64,000 nucleotides of DNA, from NCBI GenBank assembly GCA_045586405.1, contig JAZNAG010000104.1, positions 1 through 64,000 of the forward strand, written 5' to 3'. This DNA comes from SIG607 sp045586405. Its GTDB lineage: Bacteria > Bacillota > Clostridia > Oscillospirales > Acutalibacteraceae. The notes under the pieces were generated by a model. That model was given only the letters and a program-made list of their open reading frames with translations. It made no database searches and was not told the DNA's origin. Of this stretch, positions 35,517-44,818 are shown piece by piece. The first letter of the stretch is position 1. Each line of letters begins with the position of its first letter. The position numbers and the translations under genes were made by a program.

Positions 35517-38498
35517 ATGTTAGAACTTAAAAACATTAAAAAAGACTATATAACCGGCGATTTAACAGTAAACGCACTTAAAGGCATTAGTCTTAATTTC
35601 AGAAAAAGTGAGTTTGTTTCAATTCTCGGTCCCTCAGGTTGCGGAAAGACCACAATGCTTAATATTATAGGTGGTCTTGACAAGTACAGTGACGGTGATT
35701 TGATTATAGGCTCACGTTCAACCAAAGATTACAAAGACAGAGACTGGGACGCATACAGAAACCACTCTATCGGTTTTGTTTTTCAGAGTTATAATCTTAT
35801 TCCCCATCAAAGCGTTTTACAAAACGTAGAACTTGCCCTTACACTTTCGGGTGTTTCAAAATCAGTACGCCGTGAAAAAGCAATCAAAGCCTTACAGTCG
35901 GTAGGACTTGGCGAACAACTTAAGAAAAAGCCAAGCGAACTGTCGGGCGGTCAGATGCAGCGTGTTGCTATTGCAAGAGCCATCGTAAACAACCCTGAGA
36001 TAATTCTTGCAGATGAACCAACCGGTGCCCTTGACAGTGAGACCAGCGTTTCGGTAATGGAAATATTAAAGGAAATTTCTAAAGACCGCCTTGTTATTAT
36101 GGTAACTCATAATCCTGAACTTGCAGAGCAATACTCTACCCGTATTGTAAGAATGCTTGACGGTAACGTTATTTCCGACTCAAACCCTTACGAAATTAAT
36201 GAAAGTGTACCCGAGGCTGACAAAAAAGCAAAAAAAGAAAGAAAGCCTTCTATGTCACTTTCCACATCATTCGGGCTCTCTCTTAAAAACCTTTTCACCA
36301 AAAAAGGCAGAACTATACTCACCTCTTTTGCAGGAAGTATCGGCATTATCGGTATTGCGCTGATTTTTGCTGTATCCAACGGTATGACCACCTTTATCAA
36401 TACCGTTCAAGAAGATACTCTATCTTCTTATCCTTTAACCCTTGAAGCACAGCATACCGATATTGGTGCCCTGATGGAAACCTTTATTAACCAGTCTTCC
36501 TCACACATTATTCACGGTAGTGACGCTGTGTATCAAAAACCTGCTCTCTACGATATGGTAAATACGGTAAATTCGGTAGAAAGCAGAGAAAATGATCTTC
36601 GTTCTTTCAAAAAGTATATTAAGGCAAAGCTAAACAGCGAAGACAGTAAATATAGAGAATCAATAAACGGCATAAAGTACACATATAACCACGATATGCT
36701 GATCTACACCAAAAATATTGACGGAAACATTATCGTTTCAGATACTAAAGAGTTAATGTCTGAAATGCTTATGAAGGTAATGGGCAGTAATATCAGCATA
36801 GATAATTCGTCAAGCCAAAGCGGTATGATGAGCCTTATGGGTGGCGGCTACGCTATGGCAGGTCTATGGCAGGAAATGCTGTCGGGTAACAATGGCGACA
36901 CCGTTAATGAAATGATTTATAAGCAATACGATTTAGTTTACGGCAGTTGGCCAAACAGCTATAACGAAATTGTTCTTATTTTAGACGAGAATAATGAGCT
37001 TGACGATATGACATTATATGCTCTTGGTCTTGAATCGAAAGAAGAAATTGACAAAATTATAGATGCTGCAGTTAATAAGACAGAAATCACTTACGAGTCT
37101 AAAAGCTGGAGTTATGAAGATATTTGCGCACTGGAATTTAAAACTGTATTAAATTCTGACTGTTATATTTATGATGAAACAACAAAAACCTATACAGACT
37201 TAAGAGATACATCTACAGGTCTTAAATATCTTTATGACAACGGAATAACTTTAAAGGTTACAGGCATAATAAAACCCAACGATGATGCTGTTTCTGCTAT
37301 GCTTTCCGGCTCTAATATAGCATACACTCACCTGCTTACCGAATATATCGTTAAACAGTCAGAAGACTCTGCCGCCATAAAGGCACAGCTTGACTCTCCT
37401 ACAAGAGATATTTTCACAAATCTGCCCTTTAAAGAAGCCACGGGCGATATGACCGATGTGGAAAAAGAGGTTGAGTTTAAGAAATATATAAATTCACTGT
37501 CAGACAGTGAAAAAGCTCAGGCTTATATTAAAATAATGAGTATTCCCTCAAAAGAGTTTTTGGACAGTCGTATAAACGAAACCCTTAAAAATATGAACCG
37601 CGATAAAATTGCAGAAACCCTTACCGCTGCCCTTTCAGGACAAACGGGAATGAGTAGTTCGGATATCGCAGATTATATTGACGGGATGAATGATGAAGAG
37701 CTTACCGAATTGTTTACTGAAATGATGACTCAGCAGATAACAAACCAGTACGCTCAAGGAATTGCCGCTCAGTTATCAGGTATCGGTGATAAGCAGTTAG
37801 CTGCAATGCTCAATAACGCTCTCGGCAGCTACACAACCGAACAGTGTGCAAAGTATCACGATAAAGTCCTTGAGTTTTCAGAGTCCACCTATGACGATAA
37901 TCTTATAAAACTGGGCTACATTGATCTTGAAAATCCCACGACTATAAACCTTTACGCATCAAGCTTTGAAAACAAAGATATTATTGAAGATGTGATTAAA
38001 GAGTATAATGAGGGCGTAGACACTTTATCCCAGATAACCTACACAGATTACGTGGGAATTATGATGTCTTCTGTAACAACGATTATCAACGCAATAACCT
38101 ATGTCCTTATTGCTTTCGTCGCCGTTTCACTTATCGTTTCCTCAATTATGATAGGTGTAATTACTTTAATTTCTGTGCAAGAGCGAACAAAAGAAATAGG
38201 AATTCTCAGAGCTATTGGTGCTTCAAAGAAAAACGTTTCAAGTATGTTTAATGCTGAAACTGTAATTATAGGTTTTACCTCAGGTTTGCTCGGTGTCTTA
38301 CTGACATATCTTTTATGTATACCTATAAACGCTATTTTGCATCATTTAACAGGTCTTGGAAACCTGACCGCAATACTGCCCCTGCCGGTTGCAGCAGCAC
38401 TTGTTACCATAAGTGTTTTGCTTACACTGCTTTCGGGAATTATCCCTTCAAGAAGCGCCGCAAAGAAAGACCCTGTTGTTGCACTAAGAACTGAATAA
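35517..38498 (+). CDS. MacB-like ABC transporter, fused ATPase and permease
   Basis: The 993-residue protein fuses an N-terminal ATPase to an FtsX-type permease. The ATPase (about 1-225) has Walker A LGPSGCGKTT, signature LSGGQMQR, Walker B ILADEPTGALD and the switch His in VTHNP. The permease has one transmembrane segment at about 260-290 (ILTSFAGSIGIIGIALIFA), a roughly 560-residue extracytoplasmic domain, and three segments at the C-terminus (TIINAITYVLIAFVAVSLI onward). This is the mechanotransmission (type VII) class, which in Gram-positives exports peptides or drives surface processes rather than importing nutrients. No two-component system or partner is adjacent. The start has AAAGGAC upstream. 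Confidence 0.9.
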   Translation: MLELKNIKKDYITGDLTVNALKGISLNFRKSEFVSILGPSGCGKTTMLNIIGGLDKYSDGDLIIGSRSTKDYKDRDWDAYRNHSIGFVFQSYNLIPHQSVLQNVELALTLSGVSKSVRREKAIKALQSVGLGEQLKKKPSELSGGQMQRVAIARAIVNNPEIILADEPTGALDSETSVSVMEILKEISKDRLVIMVTHNPELAEQYSTRIVRMLDGNVISDSNPYEINESVPEADKKAKKERKPSMSLSTSFGLSLKNLFTKKGRTILTSFAGSIGIIGIALIFAVSNGMTTFINTVQEDTLSSYPLTLEAQHTDIGALMETFINQSSSHIIHGSDAVYQKPALYDMVNTVNSVESRENDLRSFKKYIKAKLNSEDSKYRESINGIKYTYNHDMLIYTKNIDGNIIVSDTKELMSEMLMKVMGSNISIDNSSSQSGMMSLMGGGYAMAGLWQEMLSGNNGDTVNEMIYKQYDLVYGSWPNSYNEIVLILDENNELDDMTLYALGLESKEEIDKIIDAAVNKTEITYESKSWSYEDICALEFKTVLNSDCYIYDETTKTYTDLRDTSTGLKYLYDNGITLKVTGIIKPNDDAVSAMLSGSNIAYTHLLTEYIVKQSEDSAAIKAQLDSPTRDIFTNLPFKEATGDMTDVEKEVEFKKYINSLSDSEKAQAYIKIMSIPSKEFLDSRINETLKNMNRDKIAETLTAALSGQTGMSSSDIADYIDGMNDEELTELFTEMMTQQITNQYAQGIAAQLSGIGDKQLAAMLNNALGSYTTEQCAKYHDKVLEFSESTYDDNLIKLGYIDLENPTTINLYASSFENKDIIEDVIKEYNEGVDTLSQITYTDYVGIMMSSVTTIINAITYVLIAFVAVSLIVSSIMIGVITLISVQERTKEIGILRAIGASKKNVSSMFNAETVIIGFTSGLLGVLLTYLLCIPINAILHHLTGLGNLTAILPLPVAAALVTISVLLTLLSGIIPSRSAAKKDPVVALRTE

Positions 38499-38500
38499 TA

Positions 38501-38531
38501 AAAAAGCTACCGACAATGTCGGTAGCTTTTT
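38501..38531. terminator. Two-way terminator between the ABC gene and hisIE
   Basis: A 14-bp perfect stem (38501-38514 with 38518-38531) with a 3-base loop has A and T tracts at both ends. It abuts the hisIE stop codon. Confidence 0.88.
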
Positions 38532-39179
38532 TTAAGTCATTTTTTCTTGTTTAACTTTTTTATCTATTATGTGACGAGAGGCAAGTTCGTTCTTAATATC
38601 CGAAACATTTATACCCATTTCCACCATCATTACCATTATATGATACATAAGGTCGGCAACCTCATATACCGTTTCGGCTTTATCGTCAGCCTTGGCAGCA
38701 ATTATTACTTCGGTTGTTTCTTCACCGATTTTCTTTAAAATCTTATCAATACCTTTTTGAAACAGATAGGTAGTATATGAACCTTCAGGCAGTTCATTTT
38801 TTCTTTGTTTTAGTAAATCATACAGACCTTCGGTTGAAAAAGCATTCAACTCGTCGCTGTGCCAGATTTCATTAAAGAAGCAGGAATTTTCACCCGTATG
38901 ACAGGCAGGACCGTCCTTTTTAACAACCACCGTTAAAGCATCGTTATCGCAATCGGCGGTAATTGATACAATATGCTGATAATTCCCACTTGTTTCGCCC
39001 TTGAGCCACAGTTCCTGTCTGCTGCGGCTATAAAAACAGGTAAGCCCTTTCTCCATAGAAATCATAAGACTTTCTTTATTCATATAAGCAAGGGTTAAAA
39101 CCTCTTTTGTGTCAGCATCGACAACAATAGCAGGTATAAGCCCCTTTTCATCAAATTTAAGTTTATCAATACTTATCAT
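38532..39179 (-). CDS. hisIE: Bifunctional phosphoribosyl-AMP cyclohydrolase / phosphoribosyl-ATP pyrophosphatase
   Basis: The 215-residue fusion carries out steps 3 and 2 of histidine synthesis. The HisI half has AYMNKESL, FYSRSRQELWLKGETSGN and the zinc-binding cysteines in ITADCDND and GPACHTGENSCF. The HisE half (about 115-205) has the MazG-like KIGEETTEVIIAAKADD motif. Its start overlaps the hisF stop by one base (TAATG), and it is the last gene of the operon before a two-way terminator. Confidence 0.96.
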   Translation of the reverse strand: MISIDKLKFDEKGLIPAIVVDADTKEVLTLAYMNKESLMISMEKGLTCFYSRSRQELWLKGETSGNYQHIVSITADCDNDALTVVVKKDGPACHTGENSCFFNEIWHSDELNAFSTEGLYDLLKQRKNELPEGSYTTYLFQKGIDKILKKIGEETTEVIIAAKADDKAETVYEVADLMYHIMVMMVEMGINVSDIKNELASRHIIDKKVKQEKMT

Positions 39180-39940
39180 TATTTTAACCTCACAATAATT
39201 CCGTTGTCATTAAGTTCTTTTTTCAAATCACTTATTTTAACTTCACCAAAATGGAAGATAGAAGCTGCCAGACCTGCATCAACACCCGGTAACGTTTTAA
39301 AAAGCTCAACAAAATGCGCAGTATTGCCGGCTCCCCCCGAAGCGATAACAGGTACATTAACAGCATTGCATACAGCTTCTAACATTTCAAGGTCGAAACC
39401 TCCCTTTACTCCGTCGGTATCAATAGAATTAACGACTATCTCACCTGCGCCGTCATTAACGCCTTTTTTAATCCAGCTTATTGCCTCAATGCCTGTATCC
39501 TCTCTGCCGCCTTTGGCAAAGACGTGAAAACTGCCGTCAACTCGTTTTATATCAACAGACAAAACAACGCATTGGTCACCGTACTTTTTAGCAGCATTAG
39601 ATATTAACTGAGGATTTTTGATAGCGCCCGAATTAACACTGACTTTATCTGCGCCACATTTAAGTACTCTGTCAAAATCGTCAACAGTTTCAATTCCACC
39701 GCCTACCGTTAACGGTATAAAAATTTGCGAGGCAACCTCTTTTAAAATATCGGTAAAAAGTTGCCTACCCTCAAAAGAAGCTGTTATATCGTAAAAAACA
39801 AGCTCGTCAGCACCGTTTTCACTGTAATACCGTGCTAAATCTATAGGTGAAGAAACATCATTTAGTCCTTTAAAGTTAACACCCTTAACAACTCTGCCGT
39901 TTTTTACGTCAAGGCAAGGGATAATTCTTTTTGTTATCAT
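39179..39940 (-). CDS. hisF: Imidazole glycerol phosphate synthase, cyclase subunit
   Basis: This 253-residue TIM barrel opens with RIIPCLDVKNGRVVKGVNF, containing the catalytic Asp11. It has VSVDIKR with the second catalytic Asp and the phosphate-binding GGAGN near the end. With HisH it makes imidazole glycerol phosphate and AICAR from PRFAR and ammonia. It overlaps hisA by 4 bp and hisIE by 1 bp. Confidence 0.97.
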   Translation of the reverse strand: MITKRIIPCLDVKNGRVVKGVNFKGLNDVSSPIDLARYYSENGADELVFYDITASFEGRQLFTDILKEVASQIFIPLTVGGGIETVDDFDRVLKCGADKVSVNSGAIKNPQLISNAAKKYGDQCVVLSVDIKRVDGSFHVFAKGGREDTGIEAISWIKKGVNDGAGEIVVNSIDTDGVKGGFDLEMLEAVCNAVNVPVIASGGAGNTAHFVELFKTLPGVDAGLAASIFHFGEVKISDLKKELNDNGIIVRLK

Positions 39941-40650
39941 TTTGTTATCTCCACCGCCTCTTTAATATCAATGGCACCGGTGTAATACGCTTTACCTATT
40001 ATAGCGCCGTATACATCAATCTTATTCAACTCAATAATATCATTTATATCTGTTACTCCGCCTGAAGCGATTATGTCTAAGTTTAGTTCATTTTTTAACT
40101 TTCTATATAGGTCAAGGTTGGTGCCTTTCATAGCGCCGTCACGGGAAATGTCGGTGCAAATAATGGTTTTAACGCCGATACTTTGCATCTGTGTACAAAA
40201 TTCTATACCGTCAAACTCTGATTTTTCGGTCCAGCCCTTTATAGCAACCTTACCGTCTTTTATGTCTACACCGACAGCAATTTTGTCGCCGTATTTTTTT
40301 ACAGCACTTAGCAAAAATTCTCTGTCTTTTACAGCGGCGGTGCCCAAAATCACTCTATTAACACCGGAACTGATATATGTTGCAACGGTCTCCATACTTC
40401 TGATGCCGCCGCCGATTTCTATAAAAGCATCTGTTACGCTTCTTATTTTTTTTACGGTTTCAATATTAGGGGTATTACCATCCCTTGCGCCCTCAAGGTC
40501 AACAAGATGAAGAAACTCTGCCCCGCTTTCTTTAAACTTTACTGCAATTTCTTCGGGATGGTCACTGTAAACCGTCATATTATTATAGTCGCCTTTATAT
40601 AAACGGACAGCCTTGCCGCCGTAAATATCAATAGCAGGAAAAATTTTCAT
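39937..40650 (-). CDS. hisA: ProFAR isomerase
   Basis: The 237-residue TIM barrel has the N-terminal FPAIDIYGGKAVRLYKGD with catalytic Asp8, IEIGGGIRS, and CTDISRDGAMKGTN with the second Asp. It isomerises ProFAR to PRFAR, step 4 of the pathway. It lies 3 bp after hisH and overlaps hisF. Confidence 0.97.
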   Translation of the reverse strand: MKIFPAIDIYGGKAVRLYKGDYNNMTVYSDHPEEIAVKFKESGAEFLHLVDLEGARDGNTPNIETVKKIRSVTDAFIEIGGGIRSMETVATYISSGVNRVILGTAAVKDREFLLSAVKKYGDKIAVGVDIKDGKVAIKGWTEKSEFDGIEFCTQMQSIGVKTIICTDISRDGAMKGTNLDLYRKLKNELNLDIIASGGVTDINDIIELNKIDVYGAIIGKAYYTGAIDIKEAVEITK

Positions 40651-40653
40651 AAA

Positions 40654-41268
40654 TTACTCTCCGTATTCACAAAACGCTTTTAAGATTTTAAGTCCAGTTT
40701 CACCGCTTTTTTCGGGATGAAACTGACAGCCGAAAATATTATCCTTAGCAACTGCGGCGGTAATATCTATACCGTATTCTGAGGTTGCAATAAGGCATTC
40801 CTCACATTCATTAGCAAAAAAAGAATGAACAAAATAAACACAGTCACCCTCGTTTATATATTTAAACAAAGGACTGTCCTTTATAAACTTTAGTCCGTTC
40901 CAACCGATATGAGGAATTTTAAGGTTGGCAGGTATTCTTTTATCCATAGCTACTACCTTGCCCTTTAAAAGACCTAAGCCGTCGTGCTCTCCGTATTCGA
41001 AACTTTTTTCAAAAAGCATCTGCATACCAAGACAAATACCAAGAAGCGCCTTACCCTTTTTCACCTCGTCAATAATCACTTTATCAAGAGATAGTGTGCG
41101 AAGTTTTTTAATTGCATCCTCAAAAGCGCCTACGCCGGGTAATACAATTTTATCTGCTTTTTTTATGGTTTCGGCATCACCGGTAACACAGATATCCAAA
41201 CCAAGAGATTTAAAAGACGAACAAAGTGAAAAAAGATTTCCAACTCCGTAGTCAACAATTGCTATCAT
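40654..41268 (-). CDS. hisH: Imidazole glycerol phosphate synthase, glutamine amidotransferase subunit
   Basis: The 204-residue class I amidotransferase has the nucleophile Cys in LLGICLGMQMLFE, the oxyanion segment KIVLPGVGAFEDA, and the His-Glu pair in FGCQFHPEKSG. It supplies ammonia to HisF. Its start overlaps the hisB stop by one base (TGATG). Confidence 0.97.
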   Translation of the reverse strand: MIAIVDYGVGNLFSLCSSFKSLGLDICVTGDAETIKKADKIVLPGVGAFEDAIKKLRTLSLDKVIIDEVKKGKALLGICLGMQMLFEKSFEYGEHDGLGLLKGKVVAMDKRIPANLKIPHIGWNGLKFIKDSPLFKYINEGDCVYFVHSFFANECEECLIATSEYGIDITAAVAKDNIFGCQFHPEKSGETGLKILKAFCEYGE

Positions 41269-41855
41269 CAGAGAACTCCTTTAGTCGAGGGTATTTGGTT
41301 TTCAAAGCGTGTATCAATAGCCACTGCCCGTCTTAAGGCTCTGGCAACCGACTTGAATGCGCCTTCTGCAATATGGTGTGAATTTCTGCCGTCACGCTGT
41401 ATGATATGTAAGGTTATATCGGCATTTCTTACAAAAGAAACAAAGAATTCCTCAATAAGTTCACTGTCAAAGGTGCCTATTTTTTCGCTTCTGATATCAA
41501 GTTTATAGGAAATATACGGTCTGCCGGAAATATCAACGGCAGATTCAATAAGTGCCTCATCCATAGGAAGAAGCATTGAGCCGTAGCGGTTAATACCCTT
41601 CATATCCGAAAGTGCTTCCTTAAAAGCCTTACCAAGACAGATGCCTAAATCTTCAGCAAGATGATGATCGTCCACAAAAGTGTCTCCGTTTGCTTTAACG
41701 TTCAGGTCAAAACCGGAGTGACGGGCAAACAAAGTAAGCATATGAGTTAAAAAACCGCAAGGAATATCAAGTTTTGCTTTTCCCTCTCCGTCAAGATTTA
41801 TACTGAGTTCAATTTGAGTTTCACTTGTATTTCTGTTTATAGAAGCTTTTCTCAT
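41268..41855 (-). CDS. hisB: Imidazoleglycerol-phosphate dehydratase
   Basis: The 195-residue enzyme has the two metal-binding motifs DDHHLAEDLGICLG and RNSHHIAEGAFKS expected of IGPD and the N-terminal GFLTHMLTLFARHSG. It lacks the histidinol-phosphatase domain found in enteric HisB, so the phosphatase must come from another gene that is not in this window. It overlaps hisC by 4 bp. Confidence 0.97.
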   Translation of the reverse strand: MRKASINRNTSETQIELSINLDGEGKAKLDIPCGFLTHMLTLFARHSGFDLNVKANGDTFVDDHHLAEDLGICLGKAFKEALSDMKGINRYGSMLLPMDEALIESAVDISGRPYISYKLDIRSEKIGTFDSELIEEFFVSFVRNADITLHIIQRDGRNSHHIAEGAFKSVARALRRAVAIDTRFENQIPSTKGVL

Positions 41856-42919
41856 TTTACTTCCTCCTTAATTTCTTTTACAGTACTGATAAACTTTTTC
41901 ATCTGTTTTAAAGTACCTATGGTAATGCGGTTATAGTCGCAAATTTCTTTTGCCGAAAAATGTCGTATTAAAACGCCTTTGGCTTTAAGCCTTTTGTAAA
42001 GTTCCTCGCCGCCTATCCAGTTACTTTTTGCAAATATAAAATTGGTTTTCGAATCAATAACCTCAAAACCTATTTCTTTCAGCGCATTTGCGGTAAAGGT
42101 GCGGTTTTCCATAATCTTTTTGCACTTATCAACATAATAGTCGTTATCATCAATAGCAGCAGCGCCTGCCACTAAAGACAGTCTGTTTATGTTATAGGGA
42201 TTGGTTGAATATTTAATAAGTTCCAAATCCTTAATAATTTCTGCGTTACCGATTGCAAAACCTAGTCTGGCACCAGCAAGACAACGTGATTTTGAAAAGG
42301 TGCAACAAACAAGAAGATTATTATACTTTTTAGTAAGAGCAGTTGCGCTTTCACCACCGAAATCAACATAGGCTTCATCAATAAGCACAACATTATTTGG
42401 GTTTGATTTGACTATTTCTTCTATTTGGTCAACAGACAGCGCAAGACCGGTTGGTGCGTTGGGGTTTGCAATAACAATAAATTTATTCTTATTAAGATAG
42501 TCCTTGTAATCAATAGAAAAATCTTTTTTAAGTTCTATTTCTTCGGCTTTCAGTCCGTAAAGCTGAGCAAAAACCTTGTAAAAGCCATAGCTAATCTTTG
42601 GAAAGGCTACCTCACCCTTTTCTCCCGAAAAAGTCATAAAGGAAAAGTTAAGAATATCATCAGATCCATTTGCAAGATAAACGTTATCAGCCTTTACTCC
42701 GTAAAGGTTTGCAATTTTTTCCTTAAGAACCTTAGCTGTCGGATCAGAGTAAAGCCTTAAGTTTTTTACTTCATTCTTGCTTACAGCTTTCAGTACCTTT
42801 TTTGATGGTGGGAATGGTGATTCATTGGTGTTAAGCTTTACATATTTCATATCTCTGGGCTGTTCACCCGGAACATACGCGGTAAGACCACTGAATTTAC
42901 TGTTTAAAAATTTACTCAT
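41852..42919 (-). CDS. hisC: Histidinol-phosphate aminotransferase
   Basis: The 355-residue fold-type I PLP enzyme shows LNTNESPFPPS, the nucleotide-like NGSDDILNFSF, NPNAPTG, IDEAYVDF, and the PLP lysine in CTFSKSRCLAGARLGF. It transfers an amino group from glutamate to imidazole acetol phosphate. Its ATG overlaps the hisD stop by 4 bp. Confidence 0.96.
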   Translation of the reverse strand: MSKFLNSKFSGLTAYVPGEQPRDMKYVKLNTNESPFPPSKKVLKAVSKNEVKNLRLYSDPTAKVLKEKIANLYGVKADNVYLANGSDDILNFSFMTFSGEKGEVAFPKISYGFYKVFAQLYGLKAEEIELKKDFSIDYKDYLNKNKFIVIANPNAPTGLALSVDQIEEIVKSNPNNVVLIDEAYVDFGGESATALTKKYNNLLVCCTFSKSRCLAGARLGFAIGNAEIIKDLELIKYSTNPYNINRLSLVAGAAAIDDNDYYVDKCKKIMENRTFTANALKEIGFEVIDSKTNFIFAKSNWIGGEELYKRLKAKGVLIRHFSAKEICDYNRITIGTLKQMKKFISTVKEIKEEVK

Positions 42920-44196
42920 TTTTTATTCTCCGTACGAATAATTGCGCTTTTTGCATGGGCAGAAAGGCCTTCTTTTTCAGCAAAATAAGCAACATCTTGC
43001 GCAACCTTTTCCAGCGCTTCTTTTGTATAGTATGTATACTGAGTTTTCTTTACAAAGTCATCAACTGAAAGCGGGCTTGAAAACTTTGCTGTACCGCTTG
43101 TGGGTAAGGTGTGGTTAGGACCTGCAAAATAGTCGCCCAGTGCCTCAGGACAGTATTTGCCCATAAATACAGAGCCTGCATGACGTATACTGTCAAGATA
43201 ATCAAATGGGTTATCAACACAAAGTTCAAGATGCTCAGGTGCTATTTCATTAGCTATATCTATTGCAACCTTCAGGTCATCGGCAACGATAATTTTGCCG
43301 TTATTATCAATAGATGTTCTGGCAATTTCACTTCTTGGCAGAAGCGGAATTTGTTCTTCAAGCTGAGCAGAAACTTTTTTGGCAAATTCAATACTATTAG
43401 TAACCAGCACAGCGCTTGCCATTTTATCGTGCTCTGCCTGAGATAACAGGTCTGCTGCAATATAAGAGGGCTCACAGGTATCATCGGCAACAATCAGTAT
43501 TTCACTGGGTCCGGCTATCATATCAATAGACACAGTACCATATACCTGCTTTTTGGCTTCGGCAACAAAGGCATTACCGGGGCCGACGATTTTATCAACC
43601 TTAGGTATACTTTCGGTACCGAAGGCTAAAGCCGCGATAGCCTGAGCGCCGCCCACCTTGAAAATACGGTCAACCCCTGCCACCTTAGCTGCCGCTAAAA
43701 TAACGGGATTTACCTTTGAATCACTTGACGGCGGTGTTACAATACACAGCTCCTTTACACCTGCAATTTTAGCAGGGATACTGTCCATAAGCACAGTTGA
43801 CGGATATGCGGCAGTACCACCGGGCACATAAAGACCTGCGCGGTCAACAGGGATAACCTTCTGACCGATTACAACGCCCTGTTTATCGTTGATAATAAAA
43901 CTGTTTCTCAACTGTTTTTCGTGGAAATTACGAATATTATCTGCCGCCGAGCGTAAAATTTCTATAAATTTTTCGTCTACGCTTTTTATAGCTTCTTCAA
44001 TTTCTTCCTCTGTCACCTCAAGACAGTCAAGATTAGCTTTATCAAATTTTAAAGAGTAACGGTAAAGAGCCTCGTCGCCATTTTCTTTAACATCGGCAAG
44101 TATCTCACTTACCACACCCGAAACATCTGTCTGAACATCACAACGGGAAAAAATCTCACTGTTTGGCACTTCGCCGTACTTTAATATCTTAATCAT
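42916..44196 (-). CDS. hisD: Histidinol dehydrogenase
   Basis: The 426-residue zinc enzyme oxidises histidinol to histidine in two NAD-dependent steps. It shows YVPGGTAAYPSTVLM, KVGGAQAIAALAFGTE, the long signature starting at IDMIAGPSEILI, the zinc-binding SQAEHDKMASA, and the catalytic EIAPEHLEL and GPNHTLPTSG. It overlaps hisG by 8 bp. Confidence 0.97.
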   Translation of the reverse strand: MIKILKYGEVPNSEIFSRCDVQTDVSGVVSEILADVKENGDEALYRYSLKFDKANLDCLEVTEEEIEEAIKSVDEKFIEILRSAADNIRNFHEKQLRNSFIINDKQGVVIGQKVIPVDRAGLYVPGGTAAYPSTVLMDSIPAKIAGVKELCIVTPPSSDSKVNPVILAAAKVAGVDRIFKVGGAQAIAALAFGTESIPKVDKIVGPGNAFVAEAKKQVYGTVSIDMIAGPSEILIVADDTCEPSYIAADLLSQAEHDKMASAVLVTNSIEFAKKVSAQLEEQIPLLPRSEIARTSIDNNGKIIVADDLKVAIDIANEIAPEHLELCVDNPFDYLDSIRHAGSVFMGKYCPEALGDYFAGPNHTLPTSGTAKFSSPLSVDDFVKKTQYTYYTKEALEKVAQDVAYFAEKEGLSAHAKSAIIRTENKK

Positions 44197-44818
44197 TATA
44201 ACTCACCTGTTTAGCAAGGCCGGATTTTACAGCCTCAATTATATCTTTATTAAACTGATAACTTGCTTTGTTGGAAATTAGTCTTGCGCTTATAGGAACT
44301 ATGGTTTCATAAGCAGTAAGATCATTTTCTGTAAGGGTTTTCCCCGTTTCAACTATATCCACAATTACATCAGAAAGTCCAAGTATAGGGGCAATTTCTA
44401 TAGAGCCGTTAAGATGAATAATATCAATATCACGGCATTTTTCTCTGTAATATTTAGCGGCAATATTTGAAAACTTAGTAGCAACACGCAGAGTTTTATC
44501 GGTATTATCTCTGAAATCACGTTTTGCCGCAACTGCCATTCTGCATTTACCGATATTAAGGTCAAGCAGTTCATAGACATCGGGGCAGTATTCAAGCAAA
44601 ATATCCTTACCTGCAACACCAATATCTGCCGCGCCGCGTTCAACATATATTGCAACATCAGAGGGTTTTACCCAGAAATATCTAACCCCTGCTTTTTCGT
44701 TTTCAAAAATGAGCTTTCTGTTATTCTCTTTAATAGAAGGACATTCAAAACCGGCTTTTTCAAACATTTCATAAACCTTTTCGCCCAGTCTGCCCTTGGG
44801 AAGTGCAACGTTAATCAT
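44189..44818 (-). CDS. hisG: ATP phosphoribosyltransferase, short form
   Basis: The 209-residue short HisG catalyses the first, committed step of histidine synthesis. It has the N-terminal VALPKGRLGEKV, the KPSDVAIYVERGAADIGVAGKD segments and the PRPP-binding DIVETGKTLTENDL. It lacks the C-terminal regulatory domain of long HisG and therefore needs HisZ, which is encoded next to it. I prefer the ATG at 44818 over a TTG six bases upstream. It overlaps hisZ by 8 bp, which suggests coupling of the two subunits. Confidence 0.95.
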   Translation of the reverse strand: MINVALPKGRLGEKVYEMFEKAGFECPSIKENNRKLIFENEKAGVRYFWVKPSDVAIYVERGAADIGVAGKDILLEYCPDVYELLDLNIGKCRMAVAAKRDFRDNTDKTLRVATKFSNIAAKYYREKCRDIDIIHLNGSIEIAPILGLSDVIVDIVETGKTLTENDLTAYETIVPISARLISNKASYQFNKDIIEAVKSGLAKQVSYND